Below, piece after piece: positions 31,836 through 44,560 of a stretch of 64,000 bases of DNA. The position numbers were made by a program, and so were the translations under genes. The notes under the pieces are model-generated. The model made no database searches, was not told where the DNA came from, and worked only from the letters and a program-made list of their open reading frames with translations. Origin of the DNA: Gigantopelta aegis (lineage: Eukaryota > Mollusca > Gastropoda > Neomphalida > Peltospiridae); assembly GCF_016097555.1 (NCBI RefSeq), contig NC_054706.1, positions 24,044,378 through 24,108,377 of the forward strand, written 5' to 3'. Position 1 is the stretch's first letter, and every line of letters begins with the position of its first letter.

Positions 31836-32793
31836 TTCTAAACTATTGTTGTTGGTTGCCACATAACTTGCTATCAATATTGTTTTTGTGAAACCAACTA
31901 GATTTTAATAACGATCGTATAATAAAGGAGCTGTGAAGATAAAAAAAAAATACAAATACAAAAAACCCTTAATATAACTTCTAAAATGTAATCGAAAATA
32001 AAAATGACATGTAACCCAACGGCCATTTTATAATTTCAAAGACCTAACTACAGATTATCAGTTGGCACCCGGAAATGCCCCCGGAGCTGTAGTCCGGACC
32101 GGTTGAGTAATTAGATAGCGGTCACGGTGTACTTTATCCATGAAAAAAAATGATTTGTAGGTTTTTAATTCATGTCCTACCCTCGAGTGATTCTTGGACA
32201 TAAAAAGAAATTAGCCCAACTCAGGGGGTCATTATATTTATTTTCACCTTAATTTCAAAAACACTATTTCAAAACGTGCTAGAGTACTTCACCTTATAAG
32301 CCAGATGGGGGCAAACGCACGGCATTTGGACACCCAATGGTTACTACCCCTAAAAGGTCAAAGTTAGAAAAAGGTCAATTTTTTTATAAACAACGACGTC
32401 GTAGCGAAAAAGAGGGAGATCAGAGAAAAGTTATTTCGTAGCCACAGAAACGGCTATTAGCCATTTAATGAGTTTGAAGAGACATAAATCTTACAAAAGG
32501 AATAATTGAAGCCCCTAAAAAGGGTTTCGTGAGGGATTGGTGCGAGTCTGAGGTTACGAACTTTGGGGACAGCTCATAGTGGACGAGCAGGTGCTGGGCC
32601 CAAAAACAATCAAAATCCAAGGAGCCGACAGACTGTGCAACAAAACGCCGGCCATGTAGATGGTGGGGCACCAAGACAAAACAACAAAACGACTTATGAT
32701 GAATGGTAAAAATCCACCATTGTTCGGCATATATTTAAAGTTGTTTGTCTGTAGGAAGCCCATCTGGCGTGCTACCTCAACATGAAAACACCG
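31836..32793. other. No gene seen
   Basis: Unique sequence. ORFs at 32465-32763 on the minus strand have no recognisable domain. Confidence 0.5.
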
Positions 32794-33150
32794 GACTCGG
32801 TGGCGCAGTGGTTAAGCTACATGCTGGTAGGTACAGGGTTCGCAACCCGGTACCGGCTCCAACCCAGAGCGAGTTCTTAAGGGCTTAATGGGTAGGAGTA
32901 AGGCCACTACACCATAATGCTGGTATGTACTGGGTTCGCAGCCCGGTACTGGCTCCCACCCAGAGCGAGTTTTAACGAATCATTGGGTAGGTGTAAGGGC
33001 ACTACACCTTCTTCTCTCTCACCAACCACAAACCAACTAACAACTAACCCACTGTTCTGGACATACAGCCCAGATAGCTTAGGTATGTGACCAGGACAGC
33101 GTGCTTGAACCTTATTTGGATATAAGCACGAAAATAAGTTGAAATGAAAA
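32794..33150 (+). mobile_element. tRNA-derived SINE, family D
   Basis: Head ACACCGGACTCGGTGGCGCA with A-box and B-box GGGTTCGCAACCCGG. An internal duplication of the segment GCTGGTAGGTAC...CAACCCAGAGCGAGTT recurs at about 32918-32970. The end is GTGCTTGAACCTTATTTGGA TATAAGCACG. A more ordinary copy is at 34238 on the other strand. Confidence 0.88.
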
Positions 33151-33668
33151 ATGAAACGAAATATGGCAGAGAAAGAAGATATATTTGTAAGAAACAATTT
33201 TTGAACATAAATAATATTAATATTGATTACGTTATCAGTGATCGTGTGTAGTATTGACTGAAATAATAAATTAATTTAAAATGTTCGTTTAATATATTAT
33301 TTTCTTGATTTTGGACAATTAATTCGTAATTTTATATATGTATTTCATAATATATATAGTTTTCTAGCTTTCTGTCTGTTTGTCTGTCTGTCAGTCAGAT
33401 AAGATGTCGTCACGTTCAGATGCGTTTGCAGAAGATTGTGCTGGGGATGGGGTGGGGTGGGGTGGGGTGGGAGGGCGGTGTCTAGACTGTGGAAAGCGAA
33501 CGTTTCAGGAGGGTCTGGCCATGGTCCCAGGAAAATACATTGGAGAAAAAAACAATTCTTGGAGCAGGGGGTTGGTGAGGTTGTCGACGAGCCCCCCCCC
33601 CCCCCCCCCCACACACACACGACTGTTTTATATGTTATCAGAATAGGACTTACGATGATAGTACCTTG
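33151..33668. other. No gene seen; G- and C-rich simple tracts
   Basis: Contains GGGGTGGGGTGGGGTGGG at about 33448-33471 (G-quadruplex type) and a C run with CACACACAC at about 33592-33620. Confidence 0.6.
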
Positions 33669-33798
33669 AATAGCAAAACATTACCAAATATTTGACATCC
33701 AATAGCTGATGATTAATAAACCAACGAGATCTCGTGGTGTCGTTAAACAAAACAAACCCTTTTTTCAATAACAATGGCGTCGTTAAATAAAACATTTC
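33669..33798 (+). mobile_element. SINE 3' ends, two in tandem
   Basis: TATTTGACATCCAATAGCTG ... GTCGTTAAACAAAACAAACC is an A-variant 3' end. GGCGTCGTTAAATAAAACATT at 33776-33798 is a second, family A tail. Both are 5'-truncated. Confidence 0.7.
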
Positions 33799-33946
33799 TT
33801 TCAATAACAATGGTACCTTTGTGAACTCAACTCTAATTTATTTATAAGGTAAAAATATAACAGCTATTTCTTACGGATTTAAAGGCATTAGCTAAAAGAA
33901 CAGTGTACCCTGATTCCCCCAGCTATTGTATACTACAATATAGGTA

Positions 33947-34065
33947 CAGGGGCGGATCCAGAAAATCCATTTAGAGGAGGCCCCAATGACACGAGGCGAA
34001 ATGCCAAGGAAACTTTGGAGGAGGTTTGGAGGAGGGTGGTAAAAAAATGAAAATGAATACAGTAC
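33947..34065 (+). mobile_element. Partial copy of a GGCGGATC-ended element
   Basis: GTACAGGGGCGGATCCAGAA and TTTGGAGGAGGTTTGGAGGA correspond in reverse to the right part of the element at 43722-43900. I do not see the other end. Confidence 0.5.
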
Positions 34066-34237
34066 ATAATAAAATATATACCAGTTTTGTTTTGCGACTA
34101 TATGCTAACACAAACCTGTGGGTTTTTGTTTTTTAACATTGTCGAAAATAGAACTAGTTAATAGGTGTATCATAAAAAAGAGCTATCTCTTGCAAAATCC
34201 TAAAATCCAAAAGTAAATGAAAGCAGCAATCAAACAT

Positions 34238-34520
34238 GAATTTCATTTCAACTTATTTCCGTGCTTCTATCCAATTAAGGTTCAAGCACGCTGTCCTGGG
34301 CACACACACCTCAGCTATATATGGCTGTCTGTCCAGGACAGTGAATTAGTTGTTAATTGTTAGTGGTTAGTGTGAAAGAAGAGGGTGTAGTGGCCTGACA
34401 TTTACCCAATGAGTCGTTAAAACTCGCTCAGGGTGGGAGCCGGTACCGGGCTGCGAACCCGGTACCTACCAGCCTTATGTTCAATGGCTTAACCACGACA
34501 TCACCGAGGCCGGTGCAATC
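34238..34520 (-). mobile_element. tRNA-derived SINE, family D
   Basis: Reverse copy: head CACCGGCCTCGGTGATGTCG, B-box GGGTTCGCAGCCCGG, body with AACTCGCTCAGGGTGGGAGC in reverse, and end CAAGCACGCTGTCCTGGGCA in reverse. Confidence 0.88.
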
Positions 34521-34731
34521 AAACATATGACACAAGATTTTGGCGCCAAGATTTATAGGTTTTCGATTTCGTTTTCGATATCGTTTTCGATATCGTTTTC
34601 GATTTCATGAAAAAGAAATATACGATGCTGCTGTTTAAATTAAAAGTTAATTACTTTATTTATACACTAGTAAAACGACTTGAATTATACACTAGTAAAA
34701 CTATAATAATTTATTTTTATTTTATGTAATT

Positions 34732-34830
34732 GAATGAATGAATGAATGAATGTTTAACGACACCCCAGCACGAAAAATACATCGGCTATTGGGTGTCAAA
34801 CTATGGTAATTCAAAACATGAAGTGATGAT
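34732..34830 (+). mobile_element. AATG-tailed retroelement end
   Basis: (AATG)n followed by TTTAACGACACCCCAGCACG and CGGCTATTGGGTGTCAAACT. Related pieces occur at 4545, 5846, 42167 and 61440. Confidence 0.6.
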
Positions 34831-34989
34831 CAACATCAATATAAAAAGTCAAGAGCTTTTGCAATTGATATCGATAATAAATTGTTTAATTAAAAAAAAA
34901 AAACTTGATGGGGGGAGGGGAATTTAATTTAATATTACACCACAGAGACTGGTTCCCAAAATTCCAAAATTACCCAGACGGATCTCTGT

Positions 34990-35361
34990 TTAAAGAGACA
35001 GACACTAGTTTCAGCTCGTGAAAATTAACACTAAGTTTAGTTAATCTACAAACCTGTAACACATTGGGATAAAGTTACAATTGAGTGAAACATGAGTCTG
35101 TGACTTTGAAACGGTAAAATACCCTCTAAAAATAAACTAAAACTCGACTCCATAGCTGTTACCTCTCAGACACACGTGCGTTTTCAAAAATATGCGAAAT
35201 GCATTTTGTGATATTAAAAACACCAGGACACCAAAATACTTCGAATATGGATAATCTAAACAATAAAATCTAAATATAGTATGATTTCAGTTATCAAAAA
35301 CGACTCTTAATAGTAAAAAAAATATGCCTTAATTTTTAAAAACTAAGGTATGTCCCTTTAA
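34990..35361 (-). mobile_element. MITE-like element, family 1
   Basis: Starts TTAAAGAGACAGACACTAGT and ends ACTAAGGTATGTCCCTTTAA. The interior is the reverse complement of 24673-25050, including AATATGCGAAATGCATTTTG. Confidence 0.9.
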
Positions 35362-36484
35362 TGGCCAAGCCGGATGTAGGTTGGATATAAAACCCGATAT
35401 TCTGAATTATCTTTGACGTCCATGCCCACGCGCGCGGGTTGTGTCAACATTTTGACTTCGCAACCGATTATAATTTGATTTAGAGAGTCCGACAATTCCA
35501 TTCAAATGACCACATCAACGTAATGGGCATGCGATGGTGAGTATTGCCGTGACGCGATGCCTTAGTGTTGGAATGACGTCCTGTCTGAATAAATTTCACG
35601 AAACATCCCAGGCTTAAATCAAAGCTGCCATTTTCGGTCTGCGATCCTCGTGAAAGGTTTGTTTCGGAGGAACTGACCCAGGAAATCTCCGGACAATACA
35701 TTTTAAAGATTTAATGAATTCTTACAGACGTGGAAGCCATTGATACTGTCGGATGGATGGACACTTCAGTGTTTTGTAGCACACTAGACCGTTTCCGCCC
35801 CCTTTGTAGGCGTGTGACGTAACTCCAGAACTAGGTCAAAAATGGCCTCGCGAAATGGCCCGCGACGAAACCTCTTTAACAGGCCTCGTTGCCTCTGCCC
35901 CGGTCAAGTAACCAATTAATTTACTCTCGGTAACGACCTCGCCGATTCCATGATAGCCCATCACAAAGTTATAATCTTTCCCTCTTTCTTTTAATTCAAA
36001 AATCAAGAATAACAAACCGCTCAAGTCCGAGGCGGAAAATTGCACTTCATTCACACAAAACCATTAAAATGCTGAATGGGGGAAATCTCCCAATTGTCGT
36101 CTGGAGCGAGACCCCCTCGTGCCGTGACCAGCGCGCGACTGGTACTCGTGCCAAGCGTGCGAGGCGCCATGCTTAATACGATTTAGGTTCAATACTGTAT
36201 TCAAATACTGAAGTATCTTTAACCAAACTTGTCGACGATTTTTGATGTAAGGTGGAGACTTCCTTCCTCGATTAGTATCATGCAGAATTTAGAGTAACTG
36301 ACCTGCAAGTAGAAAGAAAGAAAAAACAAGAGTGCAATCGACATGAGAAAAACAATCAAAAGGAAAATAAAATGCACGTGGTAACAATTCTGCAGTCCAA
36401 TCAGTCCAAAGGTAAAACACAGTAACGCGTTTGATACAGTTTGTTTCATGAAAAAGGACACAAAACTACTCAAGTTGTTCCTGG
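35362..36484. other. Unique, GC-richer sequence, no gene recognised
   Basis: Free of the window's repeat families and richer in CpG than its neighbours. It contains homeodomain-like cores such as AATTAATTTACTC and GTAACCAATTAATT. The minus-strand ORF at 35836-36054 is short and unrecognised. A regulatory or conserved element is possible but unproven. Confidence 0.4.
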
Positions 36485-36725
36485 TTAAAGAAATGTTTTA
36501 TTTAACGACCCACTCAACACATTTCATTTACGCTTATATGACGTCAGCCATATTGTTAAGGACCACACAGATATTGAGAGAGGAAACCCGCTGTCGCCAC
36601 TTCGTGGGCTACTATTTTCGATTAACAGCAAGGGATCTATTATAATTATATGCACCATCCCACAGACAGGGTAATACATGCCACGGCCTTTGATATACCA
36701 GTCGTGGTGCACTGACTGGAACGAG
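36485..36725 (-). mobile_element. tRNA-derived SINE, family A, head missing
   Basis: GAAATGTTTTATTTAACGAC ... ATACCAGTCGTGGTGCACTG. It stops in the GTTCCAGTCAGTG region, so the tRNA-like head is absent. Confidence 0.88.
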
Positions 36726-36958
36726 GTTCCTGGTTAAGGACTGGCTGGTTGTAACAGCTGGATTATTCCTAAAACACACATTTACAATTATTTTTTGTCT
36801 ATGGGTGGTAAACTGATTAAGTCACCGGGTTAGCTGGGTTGTGGTTTTGCAATGGTGGAAACTCCACTGAATAAGCAAACCAACGACAGTTCAGTTGGCA
36901 ATAAAAAAAAAAAAAAAAGAAGACAAACAGACAAAAAAACCCTCACACACACACATCC

Positions 36959-38182
36959 TGAGCCTAACACAGTATATGAGTTATTAACGGAACTGAGCCT
37001 AACACAGTACATGTATATGAGTTATTAACGAAACTGAGCCTAACACAGTATATGAGTTATTAACGGAACTGAGCCTAACACAGTACATGTATATGAGTTA
37101 TTAATGGAACTGAGCCTAACACAGTACATGTATATGAGTTGTTAACGGAACTGAGCCTAACACAGTATATGTATATGAGTTATTAACGGAACTGAGCCTA
37201 ACACAGTATATGAGTTATTAACGGAACTGAGCCTAACACAGTACATGTATATGAGTTATTAACGGAACTGAGCCTAACACAGTATATGAGTTATTAACGG
37301 AACTGAGCCTAACACAGTACATGCATATGAGTTATTAACGGAACTGAGCCTAACACAGTACATGTATATGAGTTATTAACGAAACTGAGCCTAACACAGT
37401 ACATGTATATGAGTTATTAACGGAACTGAGCCTAACACAGTATATGTATATGAGTTATTAACGGAACTGAGCCTAACACAGTACATGTATATGAGTTATT
37501 AACGGAACTGAGCCTAACACAGTACATGTATATGAGTTATTAACGGAACTGAGCCTAACACAGTATATGAGTTATTAACGGAACTGAACCTAACACAGTA
37601 TATGAGTTATTAACGGAACTGAGCCTAACACAGTATATGAGTTATTAACGGAACTGAGCCTAACACAGTACATGTATATGAGTTATTAACGGAACTGAGC
37701 CTAACACAGTATATGAGTTATTAACGGAACTGAACCTAACACAGTATATGAGTTATTAACGGAACTGAACCTAACACAGTATATGAGTTATTAACGGAAC
37801 TGAACCTAACACAGTATATGCGTTATTAACGGAACTGAGCCTAACACAGTACATGTATATGAGTTATTAACGGAACTGAACCTAACACAGTATATGAGTT
37901 ATTAACCTAACACAGTATATGGTTATTAACGGAACTGAACCTAACACAGTATATGAGTTATTAACGGAACTGAACCTAACACAGTATATGAGTTATTAAC
38001 GGAACTGAGCCTAACACAGTATATGAGTTATTAACGGAACTGAACCTAACACAGTATATGAGTTATTAACGGAACTGAGCCTAACACAGTATATGAGTTA
38101 TTAACGGAACTGAGCCTAACACAGTATATGAGTTATTAACGGAACTGAGCCTAACACAGTATATGAGTTATTAACGGAACTG
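36959..38182. repeat. 35/41-bp minisatellite, about 33 units
   Basis: Unit AACTGAGCCTAACACAGTAT followed by ATGAGTTATTAACGG (35 bp). About a third of units, mostly in the left half, carry an extra ACATGT before ATATGAG (41 bp). A GAGCC to GAACC variant clusters at 37587-38050. Confidence 0.97.
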
Positions 38183-38513
38183 CTTTTCCTTTACGTCAAA
38201 CTGTTATATTTATTTATTTAATATAAAGCAGTTTGTAATCATGCAAAAGCTAGTACATTTGACGGTTGTATAATACTCAATCTGTTTTCAACAACGGTAA
38301 TATGGTAGTGATGGATTTCAGGATCGACCCCCACCTGAATAAATATCTCATAAATTGTTCATCACAAGCTGTGGTATGTAGTGTTCTGTGAATGGTGAAG
38401 GGCACATGCGAAACAATGTGCTACCTTTCGTCCGCCTCTGTCACTGTCCCCTCCCTCCCTATTACCCTTTGTCTCTCACTTCCACCTCCTTGCATCTGTC
38501 TCCTTCTCCCGGC

Positions 38514-39027
<514 letters not shown>

Positions 39028-39029
<2 letters not shown>

Positions 39030-40200
39030 TACTCACTCTGTCTGTCTCTTTGTATCTTTCTGAGCATAATTTAAACGTTCTGTTGTGTCTAAACAAACAT
39101 TAACTTTCTTTCCTTTCAGGCAGCCTTTTGAATGTTTTAACAACTGGGCTATAATATTATATTTGCATGTCTACTGCTGTTTAACTGCCAGATATTGCAA
39201 GCTTTGAGTTACACATTTACAGTATTATGCAAGTCATTAACTGTCGGGATCGTATCTGTTTCACGAACGAATAAATATGTGTTTTTAAATGAAGCCATCA
39301 AAACGTATATAAAATTATTGAGTTTTCGAATTAAGCGGCCTCAGTTTCCTGAAATTTACTCTAGGATTAACCCCGTGTTGGCTTGTTCTTTTGATAACTT
39401 TTTAAATACTTTAAAAAAAAATGTATTCATAGAGGTATTTTCTGAACGTTTTAATACCTTTATTTACCGCCGCAAGATCATTGCACGGCATTAAAAGGGA
39501 ATAACAGAAAATTATTGAAGACAGCTGTAACAGTTCCGCTTGTTCCGAAATGCACTTTTTTTTCTGCAATCGCAAATTTATATGCACCGTGATGTCACAC
39601 GGACTCGTTCTATGAACTGCATAGACTGTTCATTTGCAGTTTATGAAGCGTGCAAATGCAAACCGATCTATAAAAGGAGAGTTTTAAAGCGCAATTATTA
39701 GTAATGAAGCGGTACAAGGTTTATGATCGCTGCACACTGAATTGTATTTTAGACTGAACCCGGTATGACAGGAGGAAGGCGGGTTAACTTTAATTTATTA
39801 TGTTGTTGGACGGAAGTGCGGGTGATGATCGGGGTATATCTGACATATGGAGAATGCGGGTGCAAAGGCAGATTTTTTAATGTAAAAAAAATATACAATG
39901 CGGCGAGTATTATCATGTATGATAAATACAGCAGATAGTATATAATATTAAAATATAATAGTGTAATAAAATGAAGTAATATGAAATAAAATAAAATAAA
40001 ATAAATTAAAATAAAATAAACCCCGAAAACCCCCCAAACTACATTAAGGACAAAACGGAAAAAAAGAAGAACGAAAGCACATAAAGAAACTAATAAATAA
40101 ATAAATAAATAAATAAATAAATACATACAGAAAACAAGTTAACTTTATTTCAGTTGACAGGAATTTCTTTAGTCAGATACAAGTAGGCAATAATTGTTTA
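39028..40200. other. No gene seen
   Basis: AT-rich. A 99-codon plus-strand ORF at 39195-39494 has no recognisable domain. (ATAAA)n and (AAAT)n tracts lie at about 39985-40020 and 40090-40122. A 28-base sequence at 39895-39922 recurs exactly at 42845. Confidence 0.5.
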
Positions 40201-40207
40201 GTATAGC

Positions 40208-40432
40208 GCTTGGGTTAGTTTTAGGGCTAGTGTTAGTGTTAGTGTTAGGGTTAGAGTTAGCGTTAGCGTTAGCGTTAGCGCTAGGGTTAGGGTTAAGATT
40301 AGCGCTAAGGTTAGGGTTAGTACTAACTTTAGGGTTAGGGTTAGATTTATGTTTAGGGTTAGGTTGGGGTTAGAGTTAGGATGAAGGTTATAATAGGGTT
40401 GGGATTAGGGCTATGGTTAGGGTTAAAATCTG
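40208..40432. repeat. Degenerate GGGTTA-type interstitial repeat
   Basis: TTAGGGTTAGGGTTA-like motifs mixed with TTAGCG, TTAGTG and GGCTAGTG variants. Related to the animal telomere hexamer but heavily degraded. Confidence 0.8.
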
Positions 40433-40482
40433 CTTTTGTTATCAGCGAATAAGCGTATAAAGGTGTGTCTTGGTTGTAACAT

Positions 40483-40873
40483 TACCGGGCTCGGTGGCGC
40501 CATGGTTAGGCCATCGGTCTACAGGCTGTTAGGTACTGGGTTCGGATCCCAGTCGAGGCATGGGATTTTAATCCAGATACCGACTTCAAACCCTGAGTGA
40601 GTGCTCCGCAAGACTCAATGGGTAGGTGTAAACCACTTGCACCGACCAGTGATCCATAACTGGTTCAACAAAGGCCATAGTTTGTGCTATCCTGCCTGTG
40701 GGAAGTGCAAATAAAAGATCCCTTGCTGCTAATCGGAAAGAGTAGCCCATGTAGTGGCGACAGCGGGTTTCCTCTCAAAATCTGTGTGGTCCTTAACCAT
40801 ATGTCTGACGCCATATAACCGTAAATAAAATGTGTTGAGTGCGTGGTTAAATAAAACATTTCTTTCTTTCTTT
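40483..40873 (+). mobile_element. Chimeric SINE: family C head, family A body
   Basis: The head and first 140 bases (ACCGGGCTCGGTGGCGCCAT, GGGTTCGGATCCCAGTCGAG, GGGTAGGTGTAAACCACTTG) are of family C type. The rest (AAAAGATCCCTTGCTGCTAA ... GTGCGTGGTTAAATAAAACA, TTTC tail) is family A. The same junction occurs at 57058. Confidence 0.9.
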
Positions 40874-40912
40874 GGTTATAACATCAGCGTATGCTTTCAA
40901 AATAAACAAAAA

Positions 40913-41210
40913 TGTGTTTTGTTTAACGACACCACTTGAGCACATTAATTTAATAATCATCGGTTATTGGATGTCAAACATTTAGTACTTTTTACATTTA
41001 AAGAGGAAATCCGCTAATAAATCCAATAGTTACATATTGTATATGCATCACCCCACAGACAGGATAGCACATACTACGGCCTTTGATATACCTGTCGTGA
41101 TGAACTGGCTGGGACGAGAAATAGCCCAATGGGCCCACCGACGAGGATCGATCGCAGATCGACCGCGCATAAGACGAGCACTTTACCACTGGGCTACGTC
41201 CCGCTCCTTC
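40913..41210 (-). mobile_element. tRNA-derived SINE, family A head with CACTAGAGCACATTGA-type end
   Basis: Reverse copy: head GAGCGGGACGTAGCCCAGTG, B-box region, end TGTGTTTTGTTTAACGACAC in forward view. Confidence 0.9.
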
Positions 41211-41750
41211 AACCAGCAAAACACGAAAACGTGCATGTTTTAGATTAAAAGTGACCTAAGTTGAAGAACACCCTTTATTACTATGCCTTGGTTAATTTTG
41301 TGTTAGTTGTTGCCCCTTCCACCCCCAACAGTCCGTTTGCGTCAAAAAAGGAACAGATGAATTGGTAACTCTATAATGAAAAATGTTAAAACGTGTATTA
41401 AAACATATTATTGAGTTTCAAATACATTATAACTAAAATAAAAATGTTCCTTCTAAAATTTCTTTTAACTAAACACTTAACAAATTACCATCAAATTATA
41501 TAGATTAAATTTCTTTTTTTATAGGGACTTGAAGACAAAATGCTAGAACAGCCAAGGTATGCAGTTTTATATGCATTGTCTCTGAAGTAATTGATAATGC
41601 AGTACACGGAGACTAAACGTTGAACTACTCTTACCTACCATGTCTGTTCAGTTAGTCATCTTCAAAATAATATTTAACCTAACCAATTTTATACATTTGT
41701 AAAGAAACTTCTTTATTTATATATAAATGTGATTATAACTTCATTCATTA
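41211..41750. other. No gene seen
   Basis: AT-rich unique sequence. Confidence 0.5.
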
Positions 41751-41751
41751 T

Positions 41752-42077
41752 TGCGTACCTCAGTGATACAGCGCTTGCCTGGTGCGTTATCGATCTAGGA
41801 TCGATTCCCGTTGGTGGGGCCCATCGGGTTATTTCTCGTTCCAGCCAGTGCTCCACAACTAGTGTAACAAAGGCCGTGTTATATACTATCCTGTCTGTGG
41901 GATGGTGCATATAAAATATCCCTTGCTGCTAACCGGAGATAGTAGCCCATGAAGTGGCGACAGCGGGTTTCCTCTCTGAATATCAGTGTGGTCCTTAATC
42001 ATATGTCCGGCGCATATAGTCGTAAATAAAATGTGTTGAGTGCGTCTTCAAATAAAACATTTCCTTCCTTCCTTCAT
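41752..42077 (+). mobile_element. tRNA-derived SINE, family A
   Basis: GCGTACCTCAGTGATACAGC head (slightly shortened), TAGGATCGATTCCCGTTGGT, full body, ACATTTCCTTCCTTCCTTC tail. Confidence 0.9.
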
Positions 42078-43721
42078 AATTGAGTTATATGCCAATTTAT
42101 CGGTTCCCTTTTCACGCACACGGAATGTAGTTGGATTAGGCTGGGCTCGACCTTAGTTGCTTTAACTCAATGAATGAATGAATGAATGAATGAATGAATG
42201 TTTAATGAAACCCCAGTAGTTACTTTAGCTAGACAAGATACGACCCTATATAATTACTATAGTAACCTTTTCTCAATTAAGAATGCTTTTCTAAAACGAA
42301 TGGCGAACCTGCAAATATATAGATTTTTTTTTTTTTGTCACAAGACTTTAAATTTGAAGACGTTCTGCTCTCTAGTTCTTAAAAAACATGACCTTTGTTC
42401 GGAAACTGCTTTTTAAACTCAAGCAAAAAGTGAAGTAAGGGGCTCGTTTTTTGGTCGCCATAGAGTGGCGGTTGAACACTCGAAAAAAACCGCACAACAA
42501 TGGCGGTGGGCTAAGAGGCTCCCCACAATGCAGTCCGCACGAGCAGGGCGCCAAACTGCGCGCGCTAGACCCGAGCTTGTGGCGTGCTTGTTGCAGCGGT
42601 AGCCGCACAATGCCCGGTCATTGAGAGGAAAATAAATGTATTTTAAGCCTGGCAGGACAACCCTTGATGGAACACTTATTAATTTTCAATTTCTTTGAAA
42701 CTGCTTCCAACTACCCCGTCTCCGCGGCTAACCCGAACGCGTAAGGCCGTCTGTCTTTTTGTGAAGCGCTGTTTGAAATGGTCTTTCAAAAGGCACGTGC
42801 AAAAAACTAATCGGAACGTGTTTTGTTCCAAGTGTGGTCTCAGCACAATGCGGCGAGTATTATCATGTATGAAACTTACTGTAACAATGTAGTAATACAT
42901 AAAGAGCCTTGTAAATTAAAGAAAATCTGGCTTTTCCTGCATCTCTTGGTTTTCTCATATCATGAATTAATGAAGTAAGGATTCAATGTCGGACAATACC
43001 CTCAAACAGAAAGATAGCAACATAACATTTTCTGGTTTTTATAAAAGAAAAAAAATACAATGACAGAGATTAAAGGCAAAAAAAAATCGATTCTTTTTTT
43101 AAAAATTCTTTTATATCTTTTTTTTCAAGAAAATATTTTAAGTATCACATGGGCGGTAAAATTGCAATATTTTTAAGGTTACACAAACCGCATATTGGTG
43201 GAAGAAGGGCCAAGCGACAGAATGACTCATGTTTTGAATGGCACTCGCAACAATCCGTCGTGAAAACTATTGATACGACGGGACTGAAATGAGGTTTTGA
43301 GTTCAGTATAGTTAAAGTTTACTTTGGTCTAATTGCAACTAGAGCTCTAGAGAACATTTATTAATTAATCATTATCGTATGGGATGTCAAACACTTAACG
43401 TTGAAAGAAAACTAGCTACGTTTTACCACTAGCAGCAAATGACTTTTTGTCTCCTGCAATCACGATATATTATTGACCAGATATGATGATTAGACAAAAA
43501 ACAATAAATAAATAAAAATTAAAAATTAAAAAAACCCAAAATAACATTTCCGTCACTTACAAAATGTAGCTAGCCTTTTGGAACAGAAATACTTTTACCC
43601 TATTTGTTATCAGGAAAGTAATGTTGACCTTTGACCTACAACGTAATCAAACGATGCGATGCTAAAATATAATAATAATAATAATAATAAATAACTTTAA
43701 TGATAACAAGATATTTAGTAT
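42078..43721. other. No gene recognised; GC-rich patch and SINE remnant
   Basis: (AATG)n retroelement end at 42167-42220. CpG-rich, Cys/Arg-type ORFs without known domains at 42419-42610 and 42679-42900. A degenerate minus-strand SINE 3' half at 43312-43465. The 28-base sequence shared with 39895 is at 42845-42872. Confidence 0.5.
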
Positions 43722-43900
43722 TACAGAGGCGGATCTTGGGGGGGGGGGGGGGTGTGTGCAATTTTGCGACAGTTATAATTTTATTATATATTAATTTTCA
43801 TAGTTTTACAGTCCCCTCCAAACCTCCCCCAAAGTTCCATTGACATTCCCCCATGCCATTGGGGACCCCCTAAATGGATTTTCGGGATCCGCCACTGTAC
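43722..43900. mobile_element. Small MITE-like element with GGCGGATC ends
   Basis: Left end TACAGAGGCGGATC and right end GGGATCCGCCACTGTA are inverted repeats. 179 bp, non-coding, with a G run inside. Related sequence lies at 33947. Confidence 0.72.
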
Positions 43901-44159
43901 TATAAACTGCTGGAGGACTGGCAACTGCCTACCTTTCTTGCCAGCCTTTGTATTCAGGTTTGTATGCAGACATTTATGCGGCGAGGGTTCTAAACTATAG
44001 CCAGCTTGCTTACCAAACCGCCGGTACGCCCGTCCGTCACACCGCCAGCCCGGTCGTCCGTCGACCTCACACCACCACCACCACCACCCTCCATCGCCAA
44101 CATGTCCGTCTATCGGCTCGTCTGTCCGTCCGACAGTCTACTTACCTCGCCGCAAGCTT

Positions 44160-44560
44160 ATCTATTTATTGGCTGATTTATTTCCTTATTGATTTATTGG
44201 CTTATTTATTTACTTATTGATTTATTGGCTTATTTATTGACTTATTAATTTATTGACTTATTTATTTACTTATTGATTTTTTGGCTCATTTATTTGCTTG
44301 TTTACTCATTTATTTATTTATTTATTGGCTGATTGTTTTTTATTTATAGGATGGTTTATTTATTTATTATTGGCTGATTTATTTATTTACTTACTTATTT
44401 ATTTATTTATTTATTTATTTATGATTTATTTATTTATTTATATAATATATTTATTTATTTATTTATTTATTTACACGTATTTATGATTGATTGATTGATT
44501 GATTGATTAATTAATTAATTAATTAATTAATTAATTAATTAATTAATTAATTAATTTACT
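44160..44560. repeat. (TTTA)n, (GATT)n and (AATT)n microsatellites
   Basis: Long TATT/TTTA tract, then GATT repeats (about 44484-44508), then AATT repeats (to about 44556). Confidence 0.97.

Noticed and set aside
36448..36712. ORFs of the type MFYLTTHSTHFIYGYMAS and MHHPTDRIAHTTAFDIPVV seen in many places
   Set aside because: They are translations of the SINE family A body on either strand and recur at each SINE copy.
39195..39494. 99-codon plus-strand ORF as a gene
   Set aside because: No recognisable domain and no homologous feature, and it lies in an AT-rich region where ORFs of this length can occur by chance.
40208..40432. True telomere end
   Set aside because: Only degenerate GGGTTA-like hexamers are present and they are surrounded by ordinary interspersed repeats on both sides; at most an interstitial repeat.
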